A DNA stretch of 60,000 nucleotides from Apostichopus japonicus (lineage: Eukaryota; Echinodermata; Holothuroidea; Aspidochirotida; Stichopodidae). The position numbers and the translations under genes were made by a program. Below, in pieces: positions 12,174 through 23,380 of the stretch (positions are counted from its first letter, which is position 1; the number at the start of each line of letters is the position of its first letter). Below the pieces are notes generated by a model. That model made no database searches and had not been told where the DNA came from. It worked only from the letters and a program-made list of their open reading frames with translations. The stretch is taken from contig NC_092577.1 in the NCBI RefSeq assembly GCF_037975245.1, positions 33,864,898-33,924,897 on the forward strand, in the 5' to 3' direction.

Positions 12174-12179
12174 GTATCT

Positions 12180-12560
12180 CTTTAACTGTACGGTAGGCCT
12201 ACCTCTGTAATTAGTAATAGTAATACAATGCAACTAGCTGCGTAGTTGTATATGCCACACATTATAATATAAAGTGTGATGTACGTAGCCTAGTCCTATA
12301 CACCTACAGTAGGTAGGCCTAAGCTAGCTAATATACGTAGCAGGGATTTGTTATGGAACAACTCCCTGGAAGTAGTATGGCATACATGCGAGCTAGTATA
12401 GTGAGCCTCCATTGTTTGCTTATGCAATACTATAGGACTAAGCAGGTATTACTTTCCATCACTGAGACAATTTAACGATACTTGACATATATAGTTACTT
12501 CAAACGGTAAAATGTACTGAAAGCACTCACAGTTGCTTTCATTTGATTTGAATTTAAAGA
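12180..12560 (+). repeat. Duplicated intergenic block, copy 1
   Basis: TACGGTAGGCCT, ATGCCACACATTAT, CTACAGTAGGTA, ATGCAATACTAT and CACTGAG-CAATTTAACGATA recur in the same order at about 18710-19640. The second copy contains an additional ~480-bp insertion. The two blocks are direct repeats about 6.5 kb apart with the LRR gene between them. Confidence 0.65.
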
Positions 12561-12605
12561 ATAATTGACATACTGATAGTTACTATAGATAATAAGAATA
12601 ACAAT

Positions 12606-12790
12606 CAGCAGTTGTTTTTACGACGCTTAAGCGACCACAAATGTGGGAGAAACCCGCAAAGGCTAATGTTTGACAACCTACACGTCGGGTGGCTTCCAAT
12701 TTAACATTTTAACTCAAATTTGAAATCTTTTCAATTTTAGAAAGTCATTTCAGATGGGAATCCGTTGATTGCTCTTAGATGAAAAACAAG
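12606..12790 (-). repeat. SINE-like body, inverted copy without a clear tRNA head
   Basis: The reverse complement matches about 3287-3455, including TTCCCATCTGAAATGACTTTC, AATTTGAGTTAAAATG, GGAAGCCACC and GCGGGTTTCTCCCA. No tRNA-like head is visible beyond 12790. Confidence 0.65.
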
Positions 12791-12799
12791 CTTGAAGTC

Positions 12800-13915
12800 T
12801 TCGGTTATGATACGGATTACATGTTTAAGTCTCAGTACTGTGTTTGCCAAATGTAAACTTCGACTTTTCTAGCTTACCGCACTAAAAGCTCAGGGAAATT
12901 GACACCGTTCTATGCAATTTTCACGTCAATATTCATTATTTTTTTTATGGAGTTATCAGTCGTTAAAAATCTTGAGCTGAAAAAAATTCACCAGATTTTT
13001 TAAGAAGTCCGTATAGATACCACAACCTTCAATCAAAATTTGCAAGCACCGCCTAACAGTAACAGATCATGCGCCAATCAAATCTCTGTTTTGTTTACGA
13101 CCTTCACTTTCGTGGCTAGCTTCACTTTCGTGGCTAGCATATCTGAGGTCCCTTCTCTTGAATAGAATCTTTCTCTCGGTTTCACCGATGTAGCTTGCAA
13201 AATTATGTCATTTCCTTCCATTACAATGAATAGACAGATATCTTCAGACGTTTCCTCCGTGGAATTGTAAAAAGTAGACGATACGAGTATATGACTGCGT
13301 TAAAATATTGATCGGGTCCCATGTGTAGACTATTTTGCTTATACATTTGTGTAATGAACATTCTGACATGGACGGTCGCAGTGATTTTACGGTAAATCGT
13401 TCGAGCCATAAGGGCAACAGAAAATAAATTTCTTTCTTTCGATTGTGACACCTTTTCTCCATAAAACCCAACTGATCAGAGTGTATTTAGAATAACAAAC
13501 ATTGAATCTACTTCGGAAGTTTGTTTCCGAAATTCATCAGCAAACAGGTATTGATACTTTAAGGGGTGGTTCGGGAAATGTGAGATAGCTATGGAAGGTA
13601 ACGCATTCAGGAGAGGTGAATGGAACTTTAATTCTGAATTTTGATCATATATACTGCAGAAAATAATGCGTTACATGCATTTCAACGCGAAAAGACTGCG
13701 CTCTTGAACTTGCAGAAAATGAAGAGAGAATTTTTCATTTTGAAATATCCTATACAAAAAACAACATGATAAAAGAAAATATGTGTTTGAATTTTTATTT
13801 TCTCGGATTTTTTGTAGTACAAGTCTGCAAAATCTTGATATAAATAGCTTATTTAACAACAGTAATTCCTTACAAATGACATTACAAATGACATTTTGAA
13901 TGGGCAAATAAATTC
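12800..13915. other. Intergenic DNA
   Basis: No gene recognised. A tandem duplication of CTTCACTTTCGTGGCTAGC is at 13106-13138. The minus-strand frames at 13221-13471 overlap each other and show no domain. Confidence 0.4.
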
Positions 13916-13918
13916 TAG

Positions 13919-13990
13919 GCTATTACGTGATTCGAGCCAAAGATCTCATGAATACTAGTCCAGTGTTCTACCAACTGTACTAACCAGCCC
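13919..13990 (-). ncRNA. tRNA-Thr-like pseudogene or SINE head
   Basis: Read on the minus strand it has box A-like TTAGTACAGTTGG, a CTAGTA-type anticodon loop resembling tRNA-Thr(AGT), GAGATC, and box B-like GGCTCGAATCA. Stem pairing is poor, so it should not be a functional tRNA. It lies just outside the segment duplicated with 59250-60000. Confidence 0.4.
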
Positions 13991-13995
13991 TATAT

Positions 13996-14838
13996 AACCA
14001 ATTCGATGCTGGGCTATCTTCGTTGTATATTTACCTGTAAGAGTATTCTGTTGCAAATTAGCATAACTAATCACTGTTTAAAAACAAAAAGAAATGCGAG
14101 AGTATTAAGCTGCGATGAAAGTAAATCACTTGGATATATACATACAAAGCCAATGCATGAAAGCAATTTGCAAAAATTTAAAGGAAAGAGTTTAATGTTA
14201 CTATTAGAATTTTATTGAATGTACTGTACGTTACACACGACTTTATTCAAAAAATTAATTGGCACTTTAATCAGCTGTATGGTGAAGTCTTCTTACATTA
14301 AGTATAAAATATTATCAAATCTTTCCCTCCCGATCCATCTCTGGATATGCTAGAAAGATCAAAATTGGTCACCAATATATATGATCTTGTTTCATCCATA
14401 AACTTCATGTGAATGCCACCGAACCCCGCCTCCATTTGATACCTGATTCTACAAGTTTAACCATACTCCAAATCTTTGTCGGACTAATCCGAAGCTGTAA
14501 AATCGCTTTAAAGTAAAGTATTTCCTAAAACGTTTAGCAACATGAGGATTTTGAAATATGGTGAATTTCTTTTTTGCAGTTGTCAGTTTTAGTTCACACC
14601 AAGCCATCTCGACTTTCTGCTGTTATTTTGAAAAATGGTGATAAATTTCCAAGTACCAAACCTTCCGCTGCATTTCTCCAAAATAAAATCTGAATGGAAA
14701 TTAGTATTCAAAATTTCAGTATTTAAAACAACTGTGGCAAGTCTTGTCTTTCAAAGTGTACAAAATCACTTCGACTGGGTATTATTGATTCGATTAAGAA
14801 CGGTTCACGATTTATAACAAATTGGGTTCAAAAAGGTG
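13996..14838 (-). repeat. Region downstream of LRR receptor 1, inverted copy of 59250-60000
   Basis: The reverse complement aligns along its length with 59250-60000, from CCACCTTTTTGAACCCAATTTG to ATAGCCCAGCATCGAA. Similarity is roughly 80-90 percent by eye. In both copies it lies 3' of an LRR receptor gene, so it may include 3' UTR. No long open frame is conserved. Confidence 0.7.
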
Positions 14839-14977
14839 GAACAGCCTTCCTATTAACACCTTTATAAGCAGTTGCGACCAGTTGAGACAATTTTTTTCAA
14901 ACTGTACTTTCACTTTCAAAGCAACTCCTGACGACCCGACTGTACGTATTATATTCAGAGCAGTTAACGTTTCCTTG

Positions 14978-17074
14978 TCAGCAATTTGAACTGGTTTGGT
15001 CTGAATTATCAGTGGAATCACCCATCAAAACTTCAACCGTTGTAGTTTTAACCCTTTCTGTGGAAGTTACCTTATGTTGTACGGATGGTGGACTTTTGAC
15101 AAAATTTTCATTAAGCTCATTTTCCCGCGTATAATTTTCATCATCATGCAGTTTATTTTCAGTGATGTGAACCAAACCATCAATTTCACCTGAATGCTCA
15201 GCATTGCCGTTCTCTTTGTCCCTATCAGCGCCACCACCGAAGACGAGCTTCTTCCGGGGTTTTTCAGAAGAAGAGTTGTTTTCGATTTCTTTGTTGTTCT
15301 TATTTTGCGGTTTCCTCTTGCGAAGCCCATTTGCACCAATGTTAGATGGACTCTTGGCTTCAGAATTTTGGTATCCTGTGTTCTTACTTTCCTTATTTGG
15401 TGTCCTCTTGCGAATCCCATTTGCACCAATTTTAGATGGACTCTTGGCTTCAGAATGTGGGTATCCTGTGTTCTTGCTTTCCTTATTTGGGGTCCTCTTT
15501 CTACATCCATTTGTACCCTCTGTGGGTGGACTCTTGGTTTGAAAACTTTTATCGATTTTACTTTCTTTCTCACTGAGGTTGTTTTCTGTTAGGTTTACCA
15601 CCAATTTTTTAGCCTTCATGCCGCCTGATGTTCTGTTGTTGCCAGTTGTACGTGGCGTCTCGACATCTGACATCTCAGTTTTATTATCACTCGATCGTCT
15701 CGGAGAGCTGTAATCTTTTATTCGACTGATGGCTTTCTTGATCGATGTTGGGGTCTTGCGGGATTGAACGATTGCTTCTGTCAGTTTTTCAATTCTTTGG
15801 TTTGTTTGGCAGAGACAGATGGCAAGAATAACTGTGAAAAATGTCAAAACAAACAAAGAAACGAAGACAACCACAATAACAAGGGGAACAGCCCAACCAT
15901 CCAACATTGATATGAAGGTATGATGGGTGAAATTAAAGTTATGTGACACCGTGGGAATCTGTTCCCACTGCATTTTCTCTCCCTGCCCCCAAAGTACATG
16001 ATTTCCCTTCGAAGGTTTGACCTCAGTTTTCATGACGTCATCGGTGGGTTTGGTCGTAGGTCTTTTCGTCGTTGTTGTTACAGGACACATGGTATCTTCG
16101 GGAGCTAGGTCTTTAGCCAAGACTGTTTCCCAAGTAACTTGGTGTATACATGTCCAAGTGCAAGCATCACGTGACGTCTCGTCCCTCTGTATCAACTCCC
16201 TTACATCATCGAAGGAGCAATCACAACTGAATGGGTTACCATCAAGTAATAACTTATCAGTTCCATTAATGAAATAAGTAATATTAGTGGCGTCAGATAT
16301 TCGATTATTCCTAATATCTAGTGTTTGAAGTCCCACCAACGACGCATTTCTCGCAGGTCGTGGAATGGACCGTAACCCGTTATTGGCCAAAGTTATGGTT
16401 TCAGAGCATAATGCAATATCAAACAAGTTTGGTGAAACTTCTACAATCGAGTTACTGCTTAAATCAAGAATCTTTAAATGATGCAGGGGTTCTAATAATC
16501 CGTTTGGAATGCTTGTTAGTTGATTTGAATTTAGGTGAATGCGAAGAAGAGCAGACAAGTCCATGAACAAATTTGGAGATAAATCCGTCAACCGATTCTG
16601 TCCGAGAAACAAAGCTGAAAGTTTAGTCAAGTTAGAAAACGTACCTTCACTGATTGTAAGTAAATTGTTCCTGTCGAGGTGAATTTGTTCAATGGTGTCT
16701 TGAACACTGTAAAATATCGTCTCTGGTAATATCGCGATATTATTCTGAGACAAGTCGATACTGACAACCTTTCCTAACCCTGAGAATGATCCAGGCTGAA
16801 CGTCGGTTATCGCGTTGGACGATATATCGAGATTCACAACGTGGCGATAATGGAGAAACGAATGGTTCGGTAGAGAGGTTATCACGTTGAATGATAAGTC
16901 GAGAACACGAGCTGCTACACAACCGTGATGTGACGGTAATCGGTCCAGTTCTGCTTCACTGCAGTCAGCGATGCTATACTGTCTGTCGTAGAAACACTCA
17001 TTCTTGCAAGAAGGGCTGGCGAATCCACCAGAAGCCAACAGTTGAATCAGAAACACAGCCACCAATATGTTTTC
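14978..17074 (-). CDS. LRR single-pass membrane receptor with long basic cytoplasmic tail (last exon)
   Basis: About 695 residues in one large exon. The open frame's first Met-equivalent codon (17065) is TTG. The exon more likely starts at 17074 after the acceptor TTTATTACAG, with the initiator in an upstream exon I could not find. Order, counting from 17065: hydrophobic signal (1-15), LRR N-cap with Cys (20-49), about nine LRRs of ~24 residues (50-270), LRR C-cap with CDC (277-327), Thr-rich stalk, transmembrane helix (391-419), then a 275-residue Lys/Ser-rich tail. The tail has about three 30-residue repeats (511-590; KSPS.IGANG.RKRTPNKES type). There is no TIR, kinase or Ig domain. The domain plan predicts a surface recognition or adhesion receptor; the ligand is unknown. 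It is an inverted paralog of the gene at 56581-57897. Confidence 0.88.
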   Translation of the reverse strand, partial: ENILVAVFLIQLLASGGFASPSCKNECFYDRQYSIADCSEAELDRLPSHHGCVAARVLDLSFNVITSLPNHSFLHYRHVVNLDISSNAITDVQPGSFSGLGKVVSIDLSQNNIAILPETIFYSVQDTIEQIHLDRNNLLTISEGTFSNLTKLSALFLGQNRLTDLSPNLFMDLSALLRIHLNSNQLTSIPNGLLEPLHHLKILDLSSNSIVEVSPNLFDIALCSETITLANNGLRSIPRPARNASLVGLQTLDIRNNRISDATNITYFINGTDKLLLDGNPFSCDCSFDDVRELIQRDETSRDACTWTCIHQVTWETVLAKDLAPEDTMCPVTTTTKRPTTKPTDDVMKTEVKPSKGNHVLWGQGEKMQWEQIPTVSHNFNFTHHTFISMLDGWAVPLVIVVVFVSLFVLTFFTVILAICLCQTNQRIEKLTEAIVQSRKTPTSIKKAISRIKDYSSPRRSSDNKTEMSDVETPRTTGNNRTSGGMKAKKLVVNLTENNLSEKESKIDKSFQTKSPPTEGTNGCRKRTPNKESKNTGYPHSEAKSPSKIGANGIRKRTPNKESKNTGYQNSEAKSPSNIGANGLRKRKPQNKNNKEIENNSSSEKPRKKLVFGGGADRDKENGNAEHSGEIDGLVHITENKLHDDENYTRENELNENFVKSPPSVQHKVTSTERVKTTTVEVLMGDSTDNSDQTSSNC
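15296..15535 (-). repeat. In-frame 90-bp tandem repeats in the LRR receptor 1 tail
   Basis: Two full 90-bp units (residues 511-540 and 541-570) and a partial third (571 to about 590) encode near-identical 30-residue blocks. DNA similarity between units is high, pointing to recent tandem duplication. The repeats are basic and Pro/Asn-rich and lie on the cytoplasmic side. Confidence 0.85.
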
Positions 17075-17079
17075 CTGTA

Positions 17080-17454
17080 ATAAAGAGGGAGGTAATAAAA
17101 GTAAATTATTTCGCTACAATTAGGTATCTTACATAAAGACTTCAATCCCTAAATCCAACCAGTTAGATAGGAAATCTAATACATCTGACAAGTGCTACTG
17201 TATAGCCTAAGTATATTGATAATTTATTTTACTGTAGGTGATTTCTGCCATTTAAGGAATATAACCTTTGGAAACAGGTTTGGTGCATTTGTTGCGTTTC
17301 TTAGGAACTAAGCGGGATACCAAGATGGGAGTTGGACCAAACTTTTTTTTTTTTACTTGTTCCGTGGTATTTATTTTTATATTAAAAAAAACGCCACAAT
17401 ACAAAAATGTATTGATTGTGGTTTCGGTGATGTGACATGAGCAGTTTCCCTCAT
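17080..17454. other. Probable intron or 5' region of LRR receptor 1
   Basis: Begins at the splice acceptor of the minus-strand exon. No first exon with an ATG, signal peptide and phase-0 donor could be identified with confidence here or further upstream. Confidence 0.35.
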
Positions 17455-17690
17455 GAATCTAACGTAATGCAATATCATGTTTACAAGGTTTTCACAATTT
17501 TAAACCATGTTGACCCCAAATGGCCTTTGACCTCCACCAAAAACAATAGGCTTCTTGTACTCAATGTGGTCCTTCTACACACCAAATATGAAGTTGCCTC
17601 AACCTTCGTGTTTTATCGTGTTTACAAGCTGCGCGTCACAAACACACACACACGCCATCAGAAATGAAAGGTTACGATTATCATCGAACC
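17455..17690 (-). repeat. Inverted copy of the ~130-bp dispersed repeat
   Basis: The reverse complement carries GGTCAAAGGCCATTTGGGGTCAAC, GAGTACAAGAAG and TGTAAACACGATA in the same order as 4481-4840, followed by a CA/GT-rich tract. Confidence 0.6.
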
Positions 17691-18700
17691 AAAAACTGAA
17701 CGTAGACTAAACAGCTTGTTAATGATGTCTTTAGGCACAAAATTAATTTTGATATGTTGTAGACCATTGACAGATACTGCCATCACTTATCAGTCCAGGT
17801 TATAATGGATGTACTGGTCACTATTAAGTTTGGAGAAATGACCTTTTAAAACAACTGAAGTTGGTCAGTAAAGGTGACTGGCCTATATAGTCTATTGCAC
17901 AGCTAGGGCAGTTCCTCATATATGCAACACCTAAGTTGTTTATAGTACACTGAAAATATGTCAATGACATATCGTGCTGATTGTCATCCCATGGCGAGGG
18001 TAAAGTTAAAATTCTTATGTTTTGGTTTAGTTACTGAAATTAATAAAATAGTAGATTAATATTTAGCCTAGACCATCAATCAAGCCTTGAAGGGTATTCC
18101 AGAGATGTACGGTAACATACTTTAAAAGGGTTTGTAATTGTAGCAGAAGATAACCCTTCTTTAACCTTCTAACGGATTTCTGTAGTGTTATGTGGATGTT
18201 GATTGGCCCTGTAGTAATTGACTATCTACTGTAATTTACATTACGAAAGGAAGATATGTTGTACTGTTCAAAACTATATTTACCCTTGGAATATCCTTTA
18301 ATAATACTTTATGATCAGCGTTGCAGAAAAAGCCCGTACCAAAAATCCAAAATTAACAATGTGAATGAGGCCAAAAAAAAAAAACAACACACACAGTTAT
18401 CATTATTATTGTTATTTGGACTTGTGTGCAAGTCTTGTTTTTTAATCATACATAAATTTAAACTGAATTTCAACTTTTTTAACAGCTGACGGATTTTGAA
18501 TTTGACGGTTGGGTTGTATTTTTTTTAAATATTGTTGTACATTCTTAACAGTTCTGTCCATCCAAACTAGTGTAATGATTATGTCTGTGAACGTTTGATG
18601 ATTGTAGTGTAGTATCAAATGAACGGTAAAACAGGGGGTGGTGGTTGCTGGAGGGGACAATGAAATTGAAAGATCGTTTTTAATGTTACTGACATCTCTT
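17691..18700. other. Intergenic DNA, nothing recognised
   Basis: AT-rich, short frames only, no domain or RNA gene seen. Confidence 0.4.
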
Positions 18701-18709
18701 TTCGTCGTT

Positions 18710-19640
18710 AAATGTACGGTAGGCCTTCCACTATGATATTAAGTAATGGCACTAGCTAACAAAACTGTTATACAGCTCAATGCCTGTGACATGAGAATAA
18801 AAGGGAGGGATGTCCTCTACCTGGTGTACAAACCACTATTCAAACTCACACGAAAAGTTAACTAGTTTTATGCCACACATTATTCTTTTAAGTTTTACGT
18901 AGCATAAGCCTATACAGCTACAGTAGGTATCCCTAGCTAGTACTACAGTGTGGCATATGTAGTCGCTAGTAGTATAGTCAGTATTGCGAAGTTCGCCATG
19001 CTGCGAAGTTCGGGCACCCTAAGAAATACACGATTTTCACCATGAAAACCTACAGGAAGAGCCAAATTTCACCAAAAAGTACGAAGCTACAGTTATTTTC
19101 TCTCCAAAATGACCCGTGTGCAAGAAATTACTTACATATTTGTCAATAAAATGACGAAGATCTATGAAGTCTGTTATAATTACTGAAAGAGCAACAGCGC
19201 CACCAATTTTTACCAGCGCCACACTGTAGGTTGCGTGGCCGAAATTCGCAATACTCTAGCAAGAAATACCAGTTCCACAATCACGAAGAATCTTCTTGGA
19301 AAACAACGTGAAAACAGTTTGCAGGAAAGAAAGTTTGGCCGTGTATCGTACTATAACAAAATTCTCCCACCATATGAAGTATATTTTCAAATGATTTATA
19401 CCAGAAGATTTAGTTTTGGGGTGTTTTAAGTCTTAAGTGGGCGAACTTCGAAGTCACCATCCTACTATTACTAGTAGTAGTAGTATTAAGCGTCATTGTT
19501 TACATATGCAATACTATGTATAGGCCTAGGCCTAAGCAGGCATTATTTTTTTTTTATCACTGAGTCAATTTAACGATAATTGACATACTGACTTTAAGCG
19601 GTAAAATGTACTGACAACACTTACAGTCGCTTTCATTATG
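18710..19640 (+). repeat. Duplicated intergenic block, copy 2, with a ~480-bp insertion
   Basis: The outer parts (18710-18983 and about 19485-19640) match 12180-12560 in order. The middle (about 18984-19470) is absent from the 12-kb copy. It begins with GCGAAGTTCGCC and ends with GGGCGAACTTCG, so the insert has short inverted ends and may be a mobile element. A clear target duplication was not found. Confidence 0.55.
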
Positions 19641-20030
19641 TAAAATCACCAACACCAGTTATATTATAGTAAAATCAATCGCACCAGTGCAGTACGCTGC
19701 AGTTATAATTTCAAAATTCAAATGTGGGCGCGGAATGACGTCATGGCCTGGCCTGACTAGATTTGCCAAAATAAAACCCCAGAAAATGCTAGATGTCAGT
19801 GTTCAGTAACCCATGTATTGTTTTCAATCATTCGCTGCACTGATTCATATCATGATAGGCAGTACCAGCGATCATTTTTTATAACAAGTTATTACGATTT
19901 ATCATACGCAGGAAATAATACATGAAAATCAATTGTGGATTTTACAAACAGACCATAGAAATTGAAACAGACTGATTCAGGCCTAATAAAACACCCAAGT
20001 ATGAAAACAGCTTAATAAATACATTAATAT

Positions 20031-21994
20031 CAGGCGCGTATCCAGGGGGGCGTTGGGGGCGCGCGCCCCCCGGGTAAGGAAAAGAGGAGAGAAAAAAAGA
20101 GAAGAAAAAGGGAAAAGGAGGGGGGGGGGGGAAGAAAAGAAGGAGAGGAAGGAAGGGAAAAGAAAAAGAAAAAAAGAGAAAAAGGAGAAAAGGAGGGAGT
20201 AGAAGATAGCCAAGACCTCGGGAAGAGAAAGAGGAACAGTCATAGTTAAAGCGCTGATCCCTATTATATACACAGGGTAGCCAGTGACAGATCAAGGATT
20301 ACGGAGCGGGTGTGCGCCTCACCCTATCCCTTACACCGACAACTCCATTTTTGACCTTTCCATTTTTCCTCTTTCACTAATGTATCTATATAAATACTAT
20401 ATATGGTCTATCATAACGCGTTTGTGTGTATGGACGCCTTAAACAATTGTACGATTGTGCTATATGGAACCAACTGTGGCTGGTCTTGAATTCGACCGAG
20501 TCGTCGGGGAACATGACGCATTTCGGGAAGGGGCGACCGCCCCCCCCCCCCCCCGAGCAAATTTTCTTTATGACATCGCTAGTAATTTCAAAATAGACAA
20601 TGCTTAGATGCAACTTACAAGGCCTGGGAAGTGTCATTTCCAGCGATCTGGGAGGCATTTTCGGCCAAAATTTTTATTGTGCGCTTCGCGCCAACTCATG
20701 GTGGCGCTTCGCTTAAATAGTTTGCCTACCGGCTTCGCCCCTCCCTTGGTAATTACTCGCTACACGCCAGTTCGAATTTTTAAAGCAAAAAGCAGATATA
20801 ACATCGTATCAGTGAGCATTGAAATGCATGTTCCACGATGAACAGCTTCAAAAACTGTCTATGTGTGTAGTCAAAGGCGTAGGAGCCCAATTGGATTTGG
20901 GGGCTGTAATGACTTGCCCGAAGAAAATCCAAAATTTTCCGCGCGCAAAGCGCGCGTTCTATATATCGATGCCAATATCATACAAGCAAGCATCGGTCAT
21001 TACATTGCATGACATCGTGTACCTTACGGTCCGTGAAAGTTACACAGTATACCGCCGGATGCTAATGTAAACAACCAAATGTCTTATGTAGATGGAGAAA
21101 AAGCTTACAGATCCATTTATGTCAAGACTCTCTTTTACAGTAGTAATGTCGGCCAAGCTTAGAACTTTATTTTAAATACCAAGGAGATCATTTTTAAGCT
21201 ATTCATTGCTATTTATTTTTCTTTTAGTAGGTTCCCGAAGAAAATGGGAAAAATTTGGTTGCGGGGGGGGGGGGGCTGCAGCCCCCCGCCTCCTACGGGA
21301 CCTACGCCTATGTGTGTAGTGTTCGGTTTCGATATACCTGATATCGGAAATATCTGCTATTTTTCATTTCCTTCAACCAAGTTTGATAATAGCCATTATA
21401 AGAGGTTGCAATATTTCTACACTAATAAATTAACTGTGTCGGAATTTTCAAAAAATTTCCTGACAAACATTCTTCATCATACTTTCCTCTACTCGTGCAA
21501 TTTTTACCTGTCTGTTAGGGGTTCAAGGAGGTTTTTTCTATACTGGTTGTCCATAGATTGAATTTTGTGCAACATTATGGGTATGTTTTGAAGTGATTTT
21601 ATTCACGAGAAGTGTGAATTTTCAAATTCGGAACAAATAATGGGCTTAAAACCTTGAAAAGTGGGCATTCGGATATTGTGGGCCGTGACGTAGAATCACC
21701 TACAAAAGCAATGATCCATATGACATGCAATGAGGTCGAACATGATGTGTGACTGGTGACAATCTTCAAAAAGGTTATGGATGGAAAAAAAAAACTTATG
21801 GGAAATACTTGGTTCTCAGGCAAAAGTGTACATCTGGTTGGTCATTTTCAAGCCCGAGAAGTGCCATTTCCGGTGATCTGGGGGGTAGCAAAACCAGAAA
21901 TTTTCTAGTACGCTCCGCGCCAACCGATGGTGGCGCTCCGCTTAGATAGTAATTCGCGCCCCCCGGGGGTTAGAAAATCCTGGATACGCGCCTG
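20031..21994 (+). mobile_element. Complete 'A' DNA transposon, non-autonomous (2.0 kb)
   Basis: Ends are inverted: CAGGCGCGTATCCAGG on the left and CCTGGATACGCGCCTG on the right. It is flanked by an exact 5-bp direct duplication AATAT (20026-20030 and 21995-21999). The left part has CGCGCGCCCCC and a long purine tract. The interior has no transposase-length open frame, so it would need help to move. A second element ('F', 20872-21312) is nested inside. CAGG-type ends with a 5-bp duplication would fit an atypical hAT-related group, but the superfamily is not certain. Confidence 0.8.
20872..21312 (+). mobile_element. 'F' MITE nested inside the 'A' element
   Basis: The termini are CAAAGGCGTAGG and CCTACGCCTATG (inverted, one mismatch), flanked by the exact 8-bp duplication TGTGTAGT (20864-20871 and 21313-21320). 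441 bp with no coding capacity. Eight-base duplications and CA-starting ends fit hAT-like MITEs. A left-deleted version sits at the equivalent place in the other 'A' copy near 48570-48850. Confidence 0.75.
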
Positions 21995-21999
21995 AATAT

Positions 22000-22184
22000 G
22001 CCTACATTTTATTGGGTAATTGTCAAGCTGGTCTCGAAAGTTTAAGTAAACAAGTAATTATTTTGTGAATTACCAATTTTGAAACAACGTACGCTAGAAC
22101 CCTAAACAGTGAAACAAACGCTAGATCTAGTGTAAAAACGCTAACGCTTGTACCTTGGTAATGGCGCTATTCACTAAATCATAG
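22000..22184. other. Intergenic DNA
   Basis: Nothing recognised between the 'A' element and the 24-bp palindrome. Confidence 0.4.
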
Positions 22185-22208
22185 CAGAGCCATATATATA
22201 TGGCTCTG
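22185..22208. repeat. Perfect 24-bp palindrome resembling two fused transposon ends
   Basis: Each half reads CAGAGCCATATA, one base different from the first 12 bases of the 4.5-kb element that starts at 22879 (CAGAGCCGTATA). It could be a remnant in which two ends were joined with loss of the interior. Confidence 0.7.
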
Positions 22209-22870
22209 AAGCTTAGCAGTATGGGGGAGGTGCTTACTACCGGCCACAATCAAGTTGCGTTCTGGTGATTTCACGATAAGTTTTCGTTGGATGCCTAAAA
22301 TAACCACGGCATATTACGTAAAGCTACATACAGTACGGTATAGGCCTGTACAGTAATACCTCGCCTTCGCGTCAAGACTCAAGGCTTTCTCCTGGGTGAC
22401 TTTTCTTAAAAGTATATAATTCACACGTGGAAGCGCATTTTTCCAGCGTGTTATATCATATTCACCGACGAAGTAGGAGGATCGCAATTGTTCAAATAAA
22501 GACAAGACACTTCTAGAAAGTTTTAAAGAAATTTATTTGAAGTGATTACTCGGAAGGCGTGCTGACAAGAGACCGGAGCCTGTATTGTATACACATACGT
22601 TATGGTAGTAATTGTATTCATGTAGTTGGCATAGTATAAATAGGAGATTTGATTTAAGAGATTTGAAATTGAGATTCAATTACCATTGTAAACCAATGAA
22701 CAAGAGCTTATGAAGTAACCTTAAAATCTTAATTTTCCAATACTAAGTGATTTTTTTTTGCAATGAAAAGTGTAAATTTCTAAAACATTGAGATCTCAAA
22801 GTAAAGAATGTTTAGATGCAACAATTTTCTTGTCTAGCTGCGCGCCAACTGATGGTGGCGCTCCAATTAG
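22209..22870. other. Intergenic DNA with a short 'A' fragment at its end
   Basis: No gene. The last 45 bases (about 22823-22867: ATTTTCTTGTCTAGCTGCGC, GGTGGCGCTCC) are an 'A' element scrap. Confidence 0.45.
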
Positions 22871-23380
22871 TGTCACGACAGAGCCGTATATAGAGAGAGT
22901 TTGGCCAACTGGCGATTTGTGACGTCACACGCAAACCATGGGCATCAAAATAGGTCCAGTTGTCGTTACCAGTTGCGCGAAACACGAAAAACACCACACA
23001 CAATATATAGCAGCTTTGCACACTGTGCTCGTTGCGAACAAACGAAGCGACTCAGAATGTCAGATTTTGACAGGCATACGAGGAACAAAATGGATATCAG
23101 GTAATGAATTAGAGTATGCGTTAGTTAATGACATTTACGTTTATCTTCACACCTGAAATGCATAGAAAACTAGCTGAAAACCTGTCATTACACTTGTTTC
23201 ATTTTACGCCTCATGCTACTAGTCCTACTTTAGTCATACAAACGAAAAGCACACATCACAGTCCTGGCTAGGCTAGATTACAGACGCACAACTATAGCAT
23301 CAGGCCTACATTAATAGATCCTTCAATTAAATAAAGTAGGCCTACACATAAAATGACAATTTATGCTTCACTGATCTTTT

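Noticed and set aside
15067-15592. Long frames on both strands across the LRR receptor tail
   Set aside because: Shadow frames created by the 90-bp tandem repeats of the true coding frame.
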